Below the pieces are notes generated by a model. It did no database searches. It was given only the letters and a program-made list of their open reading frames with translations, and was not told the origin of the DNA. The translations under genes and the position numbers were made by a program. Shown one piece after another: positions 8,252 to 16,848 of a stretch of 45,977 bases of DNA. The stretch is from Sphingobacterium bovisgrunnientis. Its GTDB lineage: Bacteria > Bacteroidota > Bacteroidia > Sphingobacteriales > Sphingobacteriaceae. Each line of letters opens with the position of its first letter. Position 1 is the first letter of the stretch. Location of the stretch: the NCBI RefSeq assembly GCF_009829085.1, contig NZ_WUQY01000032.1, positions 1 through 45,977 of the forward strand, given 5' to 3'.

Positions 8252-9238
8252 ATGAAAGAAATATTAAGGCATTTATTTGAATACAAATCTTTCTCACGTA
8301 AGGAAGCATATGAAATCCTAACGAATATTGCGACTGGAAAATACGACACACACCAAATTGCCGCATTTATGACGGCATATGGCATGCGAAGCATACGTGT
8401 AGAAGAACTGGGTGGTTTTCGCGATGCGATGTACGACCTGTGTCTTAAAATGGATTTTCAAGGTTATGATTTGATCGATATGTGCGGTACAGGTGGCGAT
8501 GGCAAAAACACTTTTAATATTTCAACTTTAGCTTCTTTTGTTGTGGCTGGGGCAGGTTATAAAGTCGCCAAGCATGGTAATGTTGGGGTATCATCGGGTT
8601 GTGGATCTTCAAATGTGATGGAATATTTGGGTTATCAATTTACCAATGACAAAGACATGTTGCAAAAACAATTGGATGAAGCGAATATCTGCTTTCTACA
8701 TGCGCCTCTTTTCCATCCTGCGATGAAAACGGTAGCACCAATTCGTCGTGCTTTAGGAATTAAAACGTTCTTTAATATGTTGGGACCATTAACGAATCCA
8801 GCAAATCCAAAATTCCAATCTGTTGGGGTTTTTTCTTTAGAATTAGCGCGTCTATATGGTTATTTGTACCAAAACACAGACAAACAATACAGCATTATCC
8901 ATGCGTTGGATGGGTACGATGAAATTTCGTTGACAGGTGATTTCAAACTAATCAACAATCAAGGCGAAAGCTATTATTCGGTAGAGGAAATTGGTTTTGA
9001 AGCTGTGAGAGCAGAAGATTTAGCTGGTGGTGATAATGTTGAAGAGGCGGCAGGGATATTTAGAACTATAATCGAAGGTAAAGGAAATACAGTGCAAAAT
9101 AATGTAGTGCTGACAAATGCAGCTTTTGCGATTAAAACTTTCCATCCGGAAAAATCCTTTGGAGATTGTTACTACGAAGCCGAAGAATCTTTGTTAGGAT
9201 TAAAAGCTTTGGATAGCTTGAAGAAATTGACAAAATAG
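8252..9238 (+). CDS. trpD: Anthranilate phosphoribosyltransferase
   Basis: TrpD joins anthranilate to phosphoribosyl pyrophosphate, the second step of tryptophan synthesis. The 328-residue protein has the helical N-terminal domain and the PRPP-binding loop CGTGGDGKNTFNIST (about residues 78-92), then KHGNVGVSSGCGSSNVMEYLG and APIRRALGIKTFFNMLGPLTNPA, all hallmarks of the family. It is a stand-alone TrpD without a fused glutamine amidotransferase. It is the first structural gene behind the leader/attenuator. trpE and trpG, which normally precede it in Bacteroidota trp operons, are not next to it. trpF follows after 37 bp. Confidence 0.97.
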   Translation: MKEILRHLFEYKSFSRKEAYEILTNIATGKYDTHQIAAFMTAYGMRSIRVEELGGFRDAMYDLCLKMDFQGYDLIDMCGTGGDGKNTFNISTLASFVVAGAGYKVAKHGNVGVSSGCGSSNVMEYLGYQFTNDKDMLQKQLDEANICFLHAPLFHPAMKTVAPIRRALGIKTFFNMLGPLTNPANPKFQSVGVFSLELARLYGYLYQNTDKQYSIIHALDGYDEISLTGDFKLINNQGESYYSVEEIGFEAVRAEDLAGGDNVEEAAGIFRTIIEGKGNTVQNNVVLTNAAFAIKTFHPEKSFGDCYYEAEESLLGLKALDSLKKLTK

Positions 9239-9242
9239 TTCA

Positions 9243-9267
9243 TTCTTCGACAAGCTCAGCATGACAG
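9243..9267. repeat. REP-like sequence at the trpD/trpF junction
   Basis: The stretch contains CGACAAGCTCAGCATGACA. From memory this resembles short repeated intergenic elements seen in many bacterial genomes including Bacteroidota. Only one copy lies in this window, so repetition is not shown here. It lies immediately after trpD and contains an ATG (9261) that is in frame with trpF. Confidence 0.45.
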
Positions 9268-9275
9268 TTAAAAAC

Positions 9276-9896
9276 ATGAATAAAGAATTAAAAATAAAGG
9301 TTTGTGGGATGCGAGATGCGGAGAATATCCATCAACTTGTGACCTTGCCTATTGATTATATTGGCTTTATATTTTATGCTAAGTCTGCAAGATTTGTTTC
9401 GGGAAAACCTGAGGTTAGTATCCCCTCTTCTATCAAAAAAGTTGGTGTATTTGTCAATTCTTCCAAGGAAGAAATAACAGCAAAAATTAAAGAATTTGAC
9501 TTGCAAGTTGTACAATTACACGGGGATGAATCACCTGAATTCTGTCAAGAAATTAAAGATTTAGGTGTTGAATCTTTTAAGGCTTTTGGGATTGATAACG
9601 AATTTGATTGGGCAACAATCGCAACTTACGAAGGAAAGGTAGATTATTTCCTTTTTGATACCAAAAGCAAACAATACGGCGGTACTGGTCAAACATTTAA
9701 TTGGGAGAAATTGAAGGGTTATCCGTATAAAACGCCTTATTGGTTAAGTGGTGGCATTTCGTTAGATAATATAGAAGAAGCAGCCAATTTTGAAGACAAT
9801 AGACTGTACGGTTTGGATTTAAATTCAAAATTTGAAATCGAACCTGCATTAAAAAACATACATTCGTTAATACAAGCAATCTCTATTATAAAATGA
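9276..9896 (+). CDS. trpF: Phosphoribosylanthranilate isomerase
   Basis: TrpF isomerises phosphoribosylanthranilate to CdRP, the third step of tryptophan synthesis. The (beta/alpha)8 protein has KVCGMRD with the catalytic Cys near residue 10, [45 protein letters not shown] (catalytic Asp) and [14 protein letters not shown] chose ATG 9276 (206 residues) because the alternative ATG at 9261 lies inside the REP-like sequence. The gene overlaps trpB by 4 bp (ATGA, 9893-9896), implying translational coupling. trpC, often present between trpD and trpF, is missing. Confidence 0.94.
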   Translation: MNKELKIKVCGMRDAENIHQLVTLPIDYIGFIFYAKSARFVSGKPEVSIPSSIKKVGVFVNSSKEEITAKIKEFDLQVVQLHGDESPEFCQEIKDLGVESFKAFGIDNEFDWATIATYEGKVDYFLFDTKSKQYGGTGQTFNWEKLKGYPYKTPYWLSGGISLDNIEEAANFEDNRLYGLDLNSKFEIEPALKNIHSLIQAISIIK

Positions 9897-11077
9897 GTAA
9901 ATATCAAGTAGATAGCAAAGGATATTACGGTCCATTTGGTGGTGCTTACATCCCCGAAATGCTGTATCCCAATGTGGAAGAATTGCAAAATCAATATTTG
10001 CAAATCATGGATGACCCTTCTTTCAAAGAAGAGTTTGAGCAATTACTAAAAGACTATGTTGGCAGACCTTCGCCATTGTATCACGCGAAGCGTTTATCCG
10101 AACTTTATGGAGCAAATATCTTCTTGAAAAGAGAAGATTTGAACCATACTGGCGCACACAAAATCAACAATACCATTGGACAGATTTTGTTGGCACAACG
10201 ATTAGGTAAAAAACGTATTATCGCTGAAACTGGAGCTGGACAACACGGTGTAGCAACAGCGACAGTTTGTGCTTTGAAAGGTTTAGAATGTGTGGTGTAC
10301 ATGGGTGAAATCGACATTCAGCGCCAAGCACCAAACGTTGCGCGTATGAAGATGATGGGTGCGAAGGTAGTTCCTGCGACTTCGGGTAGTAAAACATTGA
10401 AAGATGCAACAAACGAAGCATTACGTGATTGGATCAATAATCCTGTAGATACGCATTATATCATTGGTTCAGTAGTGGGACCGCATCCGTATCCCGATAT
10501 GGTTGCTCGTTTTCAATCTATTATCTCATTCGAAACAAGAAAACAACTCTTAGAAAAGACTGGAAAAGAAACTCCTGATATCGTGATGGCTTGTGTAGGT
10601 GGTGGTTCAAATGCAGCGGGTATGTTTTATCATTTCTTGGATGAAGAAGGCGTAAAAATCGTTGCTGTTGAAGCTGCTGGTCATGGTGTGGATTCTGGTG
10701 AATCTGCAGCAACAACTGCCTTGGGTAAAGAAGGTGTTTTGCATGGAAGCCGTCAGATTTTGATGCAAACAGAAGATGGTCAAGTTATCGAGCCATATTC
10801 CATTTCAGCAGGTTTGGATTATCCAGGAATTGGCCCTCAACATGCTTGGTTATTCAAATCCGGTCGTGGTGAATATGTTTCGGCTACTGATGATGAAGCG
10901 ATGCAAGCTGGATTACGTCTAACGAAGTTGGAGGGTATTATTCCTGCTATTGAAAGTTCGCACGCTTTAGCGCATTTGGAAAAAATGAATTTCAACGGGG
11001 ATGAAACGGTTGTCATTTGTCTTTCAGGTCGTGGAGACAAGGATTTAGATAATTATATGAAGTATTTCAATTTATAA
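9893..11077 (+). CDS. trpB: Tryptophan synthase beta chain
   Basis: TrpB condenses indole with serine using PLP, as part of the alpha2-beta2 complex. The 394-residue sequence is a standard TrpB1: it opens with [13 protein letters not shown] and carries [11 protein letters not shown] with the PLP-binding Lys90, [24 protein letters not shown] (phosphate loop), [18 protein letters not shown] and LSGRGDKDL. Length and motifs are all normal. It starts in the ATGA overlap with trpF. The partner trpA follows after 71 bp containing small hairpins. Confidence 0.98.
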   Translation: MSKYQVDSKGYYGPFGGAYIPEMLYPNVEELQNQYLQIMDDPSFKEEFEQLLKDYVGRPSPLYHAKRLSELYGANIFLKREDLNHTGAHKINNTIGQILLAQRLGKKRIIAETGAGQHGVATATVCALKGLECVVYMGEIDIQRQAPNVARMKMMGAKVVPATSGSKTLKDATNEALRDWINNPVDTHYIIGSVVGPHPYPDMVARFQSIISFETRKQLLEKTGKETPDIVMACVGGGSNAAGMFYHFLDEEGVKIVAVEAAGHGVDSGESAATTALGKEGVLHGSRQILMQTEDGQVIEPYSISAGLDYPGIGPQHAWLFKSGRGEYVSATDDEAMQAGLRLTKLEGIIPAIESSHALAHLEKMNFNGDETVVICLSGRGDKDLDNYMKYFNL

Positions 11078-11141
11078 TATTGCCATAGGCAATAGGCTAT
11101 AAGCCATACGCTTACTGCTTAAAGCCTAAAGCATAATGCTT
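11078..11141. repeat. Cluster of three small inverted repeats between trpB and trpA
   Basis: The gap holds TATTGCC-ATA-GGCAATA (11078-11094), GGCT-ATA-AGCC (11095-11105) and AAGCAT-A-ATGCTT (11129-11141), with GCCTA/TAGGC words repeated between them. It begins directly after the trpB stop. It looks like an intergenic hairpin element; a T run typical of terminators is absent. Confidence 0.5.
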
Positions 11142-11148
11142 AAAAAAA

Positions 11149-11904
11149 ATGCAACTAAATAAACATTCAAACGGATTACTGTCTATATATTTTACAGCGG
11201 GCTACCCTACGTTGGATAGTACCGTACAGATTGCCAAAGCTTTAGAAGAAGCGGGTACAGATTTCTTAGAAATCGGCTTTCCATATTCTGACCCAGTAGC
11301 GGACGGTCCCACCATTCAACATGCTTCGGAAGAAGCCTTGAAAAATGGCATGTCGCTAAAAGTTCTTTTCGAGCAATTGAAAGATTTACGCAAACATGTC
11401 AACATTCCCGTCTATTTGATGGGATATGTTAATCCTGTATTGCAATACGGTGTTGAGAATTTCTGCAAAGCGTGTAAGGAGGTTGGTGTCAACGGAACAA
11501 TTATCCCAGACTTGCCGATGTACGAATATGAAGAATTATACCAAACCGTTTTCGAAGAAAATGATATAAGCAATATCTTCTTAGTAACTCCACAAACATC
11601 GGAACAACGTATTCGCAAAATCGATGATTTGTCTACTAACTTCATCTATTTACTTTCGTCGAATGCGACAACAGGGAAAAATCTAGAAGTAAAAGATCAA
11701 GCTGAAGCGTATTTCAAACGTATAAAAGATATGGATTTGAAAAATCCATTTATTATTGGTTTTGGTATTTCAAATCAAGAAACTTTCCAAAAAGCCACCA
11801 CTTATGCTAATGGCGCAATAGTCGGAACTGCTTTTGTTAAACTTTTAGCAGAAGAAAATTACTTAGAAAAAATCCCTGATTTTATTAAAAGTATTAAAGG
11901 CTAA
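11149..11904 (+). CDS. trpA: Tryptophan synthase alpha chain
   Basis: TrpA cleaves indole-3-glycerol phosphate to indole and glyceraldehyde 3-phosphate and channels indole to TrpB. The 251-residue TIM barrel shows LEIGFPYSDPVADGPTIQ with the catalytic pair Glu41 and Asp52 (11 residues apart, as in the Salmonella enzyme), then GYVNPVLQYG, GTIIPDLPMYE, IFLVTPQTS and the phosphate-binding IIGFGISN and GAIVGTAFVK. It is the last gene of the unit and ends just before a strong terminator shared with the convergent lipoprotein gene. Confidence 0.97.
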   Translation: MQLNKHSNGLLSIYFTAGYPTLDSTVQIAKALEEAGTDFLEIGFPYSDPVADGPTIQHASEEALKNGMSLKVLFEQLKDLRKHVNIPVYLMGYVNPVLQYGVENFCKACKEVGVNGTIIPDLPMYEYEELYQTVFEENDISNIFLVTPQTSEQRIRKIDDLSTNFIYLLSSNATTGKNLEVKDQAEAYFKRIKDMDLKNPFIIGFGISNQETFQKATTYANGAIVGTAFVKLLAEENYLEKIPDFIKSIKG

Positions 11905-11905
11905 T

Positions 11906-11941
11906 CAAATAAAGTCCGATATCATTATCGGACTTTATTTG
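11906..11941. terminator. Shared bidirectional terminator, trpA / TonB-domain lipoprotein
   Basis: A perfect 16-bp stem (11906-11921 with 11926-11941) has a TCAT loop, and the arms are T/A-rich at both outer ends. The stop codon of the convergent minus-strand gene (11935-11937) lies inside the right arm. Confidence 0.88.
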
Positions 11942-12468
11942 TTTGTATCAACTTTCATTCTTTCTATATCAAGACGGATAGGCAAAGCATATTTCGTTCT
12001 GACAGGAATACCACTAAATATACCAGGCTTCCACTTCTCGCCTTTTTTCAACAACTCTATTCCAGCTTCTCCTGTACCAAATCCTTTATCAAATTCAACT
12101 ACAAAATCGGTTAATGTTCCATTTTTTTCCACGACAAATGAAATCATAACGTTACCCTTTACTCTATAATCGTACGCTTTCTGCGGTAAATTATAATTTT
12201 GTATAATCCATTCTCGAAAAACCTTCATACCTCCTGGGGGTTCGGGATTTATTTCTACCTGTGTAAATAAAGAATCTCTTTTAAACTCAATTCCACTACC
12301 TCTCATACATCCACAGTTTAATTTAAACTTCTCAACACTGTCTTTCTTTAAGGAAGATTTTACTGTTGATGTTAAAACTTGCTTAGGCTTTGAAGTACAA
12401 CTAGTAAAACATAAAATTGCCACAAAAACAGTAAAATAAATGGCGCACTTCAGATTCATCTTGCTCAT
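11935..12468 (-). CDS. Lipoprotein with TonB C-terminal domain
   Basis: The protein is 177 residues from the chosen start (MSKMNLKC; ATG alternatives at 12489 and 12459). A hydrophobic stretch ends in CFTSC, a lipobox-like site in place of the usual single transmembrane anchor. The C-terminal ~100 residues match the TonB_C fold: PPGGMKVFREWIIQNYNLP, KGNVMISFVVEKNGTLTDFVV, and GEKWKPGIFSGIPVRTKYALPIRLDI. Such domains touch TonB boxes of outer-membrane receptors or occur in signalling and envelope proteins. The long Pro-rich periplasmic spanner and an N-terminal membrane helix of true TonB are missing, so energy transduction is doubtful. No exbB/exbD is nearby. Confidence 0.82.
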   Translation of the reverse strand: MSKMNLKCAIYFTVFVAILCFTSCTSKPKQVLTSTVKSSLKKDSVEKFKLNCGCMRGSGIEFKRDSLFTQVEINPEPPGGMKVFREWIIQNYNLPQKAYDYRVKGNVMISFVVEKNGTLTDFVVEFDKGFGTGEAGIELLKKGEKWKPGIFSGIPVRTKYALPIRLDIERMKVDTNK

Positions 12469-12652
12469 AAGCTTATTTATTAAAAGCATAGAATTTTAAT
12501 TTTGGTCTAGCATTACTTAGTAATATGATGATATATTCGTTAATATTCCATAAAGTTTTAATTTGTTATAAGTCATTATTTTAAGAAATCAACATCATAC
12601 TTTGCAAACATTAAAACACCTAACTTGTCTTCATCATTAAAATCAGATAATT

Positions 12653-13393
12653 ATGAAACAATTAGAGAATAAAGTAGCAATTGTAACAGGTGGAGCTTCA
12701 GGTATAGGAAAGGCTATTGTTGAGCTTTTCGTCAAAGAAGGAGCTAAAGTCTTAATAGCAGATTTGAATGAAGATTCAGGTACTAAGTTAGCTAATTCAT
12801 TAGGTGAAGCTACTGTATTTGTAAAAGCAGATTCTTCTTCGCCAGAAGACAATAAAAAATTAGTTGATATTGCTGTAGAAAAATTTGGAGCTTTACATAT
12901 TGCGGTTAATAATGCAGGTATTGGCGGTGATGCAGCTACAGTTGGGGATTATGGCCTTGAAAGTTGGAAAAAAGTCATTGATATTAACTTGAATGGTGTT
13001 TTCTACGGTATGCACTATCAACTTCCAGAAATCGAAAAAGTAGGAGGAAGTATTATCAATATGGCTTCTATTTTAGGACAGGTAGGCTTTGCATACTCTT
13101 CAGCTTATGTAGCCGCAAAACATGGTGTAGTCGGACTGACAAAAACTGCAGGTTGGGAATACGGTACGCGTGGTGTTCGTATCAATGCAATTGGCCCAGG
13201 TTTTATTTCTACTCCACTTGTGGATGATAATTTAAATAAAGAAACATTAACTTTCCTCGAAACACAACATGCTATGCAACGTTTGGGTAAATCTGAAGAA
13301 GTTGCCGAATTAGCGCTTTGGTTAGCTTCAGACAAATCTTCGTTTGTAACTGGATCCTACTATCCTGTTGATGGTGGATATTTAGCTAAATAG
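12653..13393 (+). CDS. SDR family oxidoreductase
   Basis: A 246-residue classical short-chain dehydrogenase. TGGASGIGKA (residues 12-21) is the dinucleotide-binding TGxxxGxG motif, and IADLNED has an acidic residue after strand 2, which favours NAD(H). NNAGIGG is the structural NNAG block. The active-site serine lies in INMASILG, and SSAYVAAKHG gives the catalytic YxxxK. It ends with the usual ALWLASDKSSFVTGSYYPVDGGYLA. Related proteins are annotated as glucose 1-dehydrogenase or 3-oxoacyl-ACP reductase-like, but the substrate cannot be deduced. It stands alone, divergent from the lipoprotein gene and convergent with the EEP gene. Confidence 0.93.
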   Translation: MKQLENKVAIVTGGASGIGKAIVELFVKEGAKVLIADLNEDSGTKLANSLGEATVFVKADSSSPEDNKKLVDIAVEKFGALHIAVNNAGIGGDAATVGDYGLESWKKVIDINLNGVFYGMHYQLPEIEKVGGSIINMASILGQVGFAYSSAYVAAKHGVVGLTKTAGWEYGTRGVRINAIGPGFISTPLVDDNLNKETLTFLETQHAMQRLGKSEEVAELALWLASDKSSFVTGSYYPVDGGYLAK

Positions 13394-13407
13394 AGCATTT
13401 ATAAATT

Positions 13408-13477
13408 AATTACAGCTTCTCTAATTTTGGTCATAAGTTTTGTATTCCCATCGACTAATATTAGAGAAGCTGTAATT
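13408..13477. terminator. Long-loop 18-bp inverted repeat between convergent genes
   Basis: A perfect 18-bp inverted repeat (AATTACAGCTTCTCTAAT at 13408-13425 with 13460-13477) surrounds 34 nt. It lies between the SDR stop and the EEP stop, so it probably ends both transcripts, although the loop is much longer than usual. Confidence 0.6.
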
Positions 13478-13481
13478 TTAA

Positions 13482-14558
13482 TTAAGGATCACTCCTATTT
13501 TCGCTTTCCTCCTCTTTCCCCTCTTCGATTAACTCCTCGACTTCTTCCTTTTCTTCGATATCCAAAGTTTTTACATCGTCTTCTTGTTCGTCATTGTTTT
13601 TATCTATGTAAAATGAACAACACATCGGAAAATGGTCTGAACCAATTGACGGTAAAATCTTTAAGTCATCAATAAAAACATCCGGACTATGGTACAATAA
13701 ATCCAAAGGAATACGGAAAAACCAATAATTCGCATGAAAAGTAGCTAGGTAGCCGCGACCGTATCTTGCGTCAATTAAGCCACTTGCTTTTTTGAATAAA
13801 ATAGAAACTCGCGACCAAGCAACTGTATTAAAATCCCCAGTGATTACAACAGGTAGTGAATGTTTCTTCGCACGCTTAGCTACACTTAATAAATCACCAT
13901 CCCGTTCTTTGGAAGTTTCTTCTTCGGTCGGACTTGGTGGTGGTGGATGTACACCAAAGAAAATAAACCGATAACCATCCTCTGTTTCTAACTCAGCTTC
14001 TATACTTGGCAAATCATCTGAAACAAAATAATGTACTTTGATATCATGCACTTTCAGCTTAGTATAAAAATGCATTCCATATGTATTTTCTAAGGCGATT
14101 TCCCTAAAGTTGGTGTATTCATCTTTTAATTCTTGAAATGCATTTTCCCAATCTTTATTACTTTCCATTGTTAAAAAAGCATCGGGTTGCTCTTTTCGAA
14201 TCAAATCGACTAATCGGTGATATTCAGTGTTAAATTGATAGACATTTACAGAAATTATCTTTACATTTTTTGAGTGCTCCGCTGATACTTCGTACTTATT
14301 ACTACGCCAAAATTTAGTAAATCGTATAAAAATATAGCAATTGTATGCCATACATATTAGCAACGCGAATAGAATTAAAATGGGATAAGAAACATCCTTC
14401 CACCAAATTATAGTTGCTATCAAAGTGAGTAACTGTAAAAACAACAATTGTGGACGTACAAAATCAGGAACACGAAATACCCAATGCTGATTTCGAATAA
14501 ATGGTAAAATACTAAGAATGACTATTATTGATGTAACAACCCAAATTGTAGAATTCAT
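13482..14558 (-). CDS. Membrane-anchored endonuclease/exonuclease/phosphatase family protein
   Basis: A 358-residue protein whose first ~100 residues form about three hydrophobic helices. The EEP (DNase I-like) catalytic domain follows: KIISVNVYQFN (Asn), FLTMESN (metal Glu), FFGVHPPPPSPTEEE, VVITGDFNTVAWS (catalytic Asp and Asn) and IGSDHFPM (Asp-His). All key residues are present, so it should be an active metal-dependent phosphodiesterase or phosphatase facing one side of the inner membrane. It ends in a ~45-residue tail dominated by Glu and Asp. Membrane EEP proteins of this layout are common in Bacteroidota, but their substrate is unknown. Confidence 0.87.
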   Translation of the reverse strand: MNSTIWVVTSIIVILSILPFIRNQHWVFRVPDFVRPQLLFLQLLTLIATIIWWKDVSYPILILFALLICMAYNCYIFIRFTKFWRSNKYEVSAEHSKNVKIISVNVYQFNTEYHRLVDLIRKEQPDAFLTMESNKDWENAFQELKDEYTNFREIALENTYGMHFYTKLKVHDIKVHYFVSDDLPSIEAELETEDGYRFIFFGVHPPPPSPTEEETSKERDGDLLSVAKRAKKHSLPVVITGDFNTVAWSRVSILFKKASGLIDARYGRGYLATFHANYWFFRIPLDLLYHSPDVFIDDLKILPSIGSDHFPMCCSFYIDKNNDEQEDDVKTLDIEEKEEVEELIEEGKEEESENRSDP

Positions 14559-14638
14559 ATAGGAAACTTAAAAATGTATTACTTGCTGATTTGATACATG
14601 TATCTTATTCTCCGAAACTATCTTTCACTATGCAAAGA

Positions 14639-15139
14639 TTAATCCAAACATTTTTCAAAAGCCATACGCGCTGAATCTCTAATTATCACGTCACCACAAT
14701 ATTGATAACCTAATTTCTCTAAAATTCGCAACATAGCCAAATTGTCAAAATTGGTATCCACTTTAATACTAAAGATGTTTCTTGATTTTGCAAAAGTCTC
14801 GATATGTTGGAATAGTTGAGTCGCAATGCCCATACCTTTTGCACGTGCCGCAGCCGCAACCCGATGAACGACCACATAATCTCGCTCCGTAAGCCATTTT
14901 CCAGTAATAGTTGCGTAATCTGGATCATCTTCAAAAATCACTGCTCCGTATGCCAATATCCCTTTGTCATCCGCTAACACATAAGCCAATTCCTTAGCAA
15001 TATCATAACGAATGGTATGAGGATTAGGGTATCCATCTTGCCATTGCTTACTACCATCTTGTTTTCGTCGCTCTATAGCGTATTGAAGAATTGTCCAAAT
15101 TTCGTCCACTTCAGATTCTAATGCTTTCCTAAATTTCAT
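14639..15139 (-). CDS. GNAT family N-acetyltransferase
   Basis: A 166-residue GCN5-related acetyltransferase. The acetyl-CoA pyrophosphate loop is visible as AARAKGMGIATQLF (R/QxxGxG/A), preceded by the VVVHRVAA strand and followed by FSIKVDTNFDNLAMLRILEKLGYQYCG, the typical GNAT end. The start region MKFRKALESEVDEIWTILQYAIERRKQDG is also typical. The substrate is unknown. It lies 80 bp upstream of the EEP gene on the same strand and might be cotranscribed with it. Confidence 0.9.
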   Translation of the reverse strand: MKFRKALESEVDEIWTILQYAIERRKQDGSKQWQDGYPNPHTIRYDIAKELAYVLADDKGILAYGAVIFEDDPDYATITGKWLTERDYVVVHRVAAAARAKGMGIATQLFQHIETFAKSRNIFSIKVDTNFDNLAMLRILEKLGYQYCGDVIIRDSARMAFEKCLD

Positions 15140-15246
15140 GGTAGATTTTTCTCAATTAATTTTTTCCGTTTTCTCCTGCTTTGAAGTTAATTAAAAGTTA
15201 TTTTAAAACAACGAAAAATAACCTTTTATAACACGTATTAATAGCG

Positions 15247-15254
15247 TATTTTTG
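15247..15254 (+). promoter_or_regulatory. -7 box TATTTTTG upstream of asnS
   Basis: TATTTTTG fits the TAnnTTTG consensus and ends 41 nt before the asnS ATG. I see no TTG at the matching -33 position. Confidence 0.5.
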
Positions 15255-15295
15255 TATCTCTAAAAATAGCATTATAAAATTCCTAATATATAAAA

Positions 15296-16741
15296 ATGGA
15301 ACATACACGAATTAAAGAATTATTAAAATCCGAAGAATTTGGAAAAGAGGTTATCGTAAAAGGCTGGGTTAGAACTTTTCGAAATAATCAATTTATAGCG
15401 ATTAACGATGGTTCTTCAATTAATAATATCCAAGCTGTAGTAGATTTTGAAAACACTTCAGAAGATATCTTAAAAAGAATCACTACAGGTGCAGCAGTTC
15501 GTGTAAAAGGTAATTTGGTAGAGTCACAAGGTAAAGGTCAACGTGTAGAAGTACAAGCAACGGAGGTATCGATTATTGGAGATTCAGATCCAGAGAAATA
15601 TCCATTACAACCAAAAAAACACAGTTTGGAGTTCTTACGCGAGATTGCACATTTGCGCGTACGTACAGGAACTTTCAACGCGATTTTCAAAGTGCGTAAT
15701 GCTTTGTCATTTGCTATTCATAAATTTTTCCAAGAAAGAGATTTCTTATACTTCCACTCGCCTATTATTACGGGTTCGGATGCCGAAGGTGCTGGTGAAA
15801 TGTTTAGAGTAACGACTTTAGACCCTATCAATCCACCGTTGACAGAAGATGGTAAAGTAGATTTCAAAGAAGATTTCTTTGGCAAATCAACAAACTTGAC
15901 AGTTTCTGGTCAATTAGAAGGTGAATTAGCCGCTTTAGCATTTGGAAATATCTATACATTCGGACCTACTTTCCGTGCTGAAAACTCAAACACAACGCGT
16001 CACTTAGCAGAGTTCTGGATGATTGAACCAGAAATGGCATTCTATGAATTGGACGATAACATGGACTTGGCAGAAGACTTGTTGAAATATGTCATCAAAT
16101 ACGCTTTAGAAACTTGTCCAGAAGAAATCGAATTCTTGAAAAACCGTTTGTTGGATGAAGAGAAATCAAAACCACAAGCTGAACGTTCGGAATTGAATTT
16201 AGTAGAAAAATTAAATTTTGTATTAGAAAATAACTTTGAGCGTTTGACCTATACAGAAGCTATCGATATTTTGAAAGCTTCAAAACCGAACCAAAAGAAA
16301 CAATTCAAATATCTAATCGAAGGTTGGGGAGCTGATTTACAATCCGAGCACGAAAGATATTTAGTGGAAAAACACTTCAAAAAACCTGTAATATTGACTG
16401 ATTATCCACGTGAAATTAAGTCATTCTACATGAAACAAAATGAAGTAGATGCACAAGGTCGCCACACGGTACGCGCGATGGACATCTTGTTCCCAGGTAT
16501 CGGAGAAATGGTCGGCGGTTCTCAACGTGAGGAGAACTTAGATAAATTATTGGCTCGTATGGCTGAGGTTGGAATCGAGCCAGAAGAAATCGAATGGTTC
16601 TTAGACACACGCCGTTTTGGTTCGGTACCACATTCTGGTTTTGGTGTTGGATTTGAGCGTTTGGTGTTATTTACAACAGGTATGACGAATATCAGAGACG
16701 TGATTCCTTTCCCACGTACCCCGAAAAACGCTGAGTTTTAA
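15296..16741 (+). CDS. asnS: Asparagine--tRNA ligase
   Basis: AsnRS charges tRNA-Asn. The 481-residue class IIb synthetase has an N-terminal OB-fold anticodon-binding domain ([23 protein letters not shown], about residues 18-40). Motif 2 is [22 protein letters not shown], and motif 3 is [29 protein letters not shown] at the C-terminus. [17 protein letters not shown] and [21 protein letters not shown] mark the core. The R-N-S-N-T-T-R-H type motif separates it from AspRS. It has its own -7 box and terminator. Confidence 0.97.
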   Translation: MEHTRIKELLKSEEFGKEVIVKGWVRTFRNNQFIAINDGSSINNIQAVVDFENTSEDILKRITTGAAVRVKGNLVESQGKGQRVEVQATEVSIIGDSDPEKYPLQPKKHSLEFLREIAHLRVRTGTFNAIFKVRNALSFAIHKFFQERDFLYFHSPIITGSDAEGAGEMFRVTTLDPINPPLTEDGKVDFKEDFFGKSTNLTVSGQLEGELAALAFGNIYTFGPTFRAENSNTTRHLAEFWMIEPEMAFYELDDNMDLAEDLLKYVIKYALETCPEEIEFLKNRLLDEEKSKPQAERSELNLVEKLNFVLENNFERLTYTEAIDILKASKPNQKKQFKYLIEGWGADLQSEHERYLVEKHFKKPVILTDYPREIKSFYMKQNEVDAQGRHTVRAMDILFPGIGEMVGGSQREENLDKLLARMAEVGIEPEEIEWFLDTRRFGSVPHSGFGVGFERLVLFTTGMTNIRDVIPFPRTPKNAEF

Positions 16742-16758
16742 AAAAGAACATTATACAG

Positions 16759-16790
16759 AGAGAGTTGTTATTATAGCAACTCTTTTTTTA
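16759..16790 (+). terminator. Terminator of asnS
   Basis: The stem AGAGTTG / CAACTCT (16761-16767 with 16777-16783), extended by inner pairs, is followed by seven T residues. Confidence 0.85.
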
Positions 16791-16848
16791 TAACAGTAAA
16801 ATAGGATTTTTACTTTTTAATTTTAACTTTTTTACTTTAGTACAGTAC

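Noticed and set aside
10218..10421. Minus-strand ORFs inside trpB, and similar ORFs inside gltB, recF, asnS and sus genes
   Set aside because: They are antisense shadows of clearly conserved proteins, with no start context or recognisable products.
14593..14604. Palindrome GATACATGTATC between GNAT and EEP genes
   Set aside because: Twelve bp of AT-rich palindrome is expected by chance in this composition, and no regulator gene is nearby.
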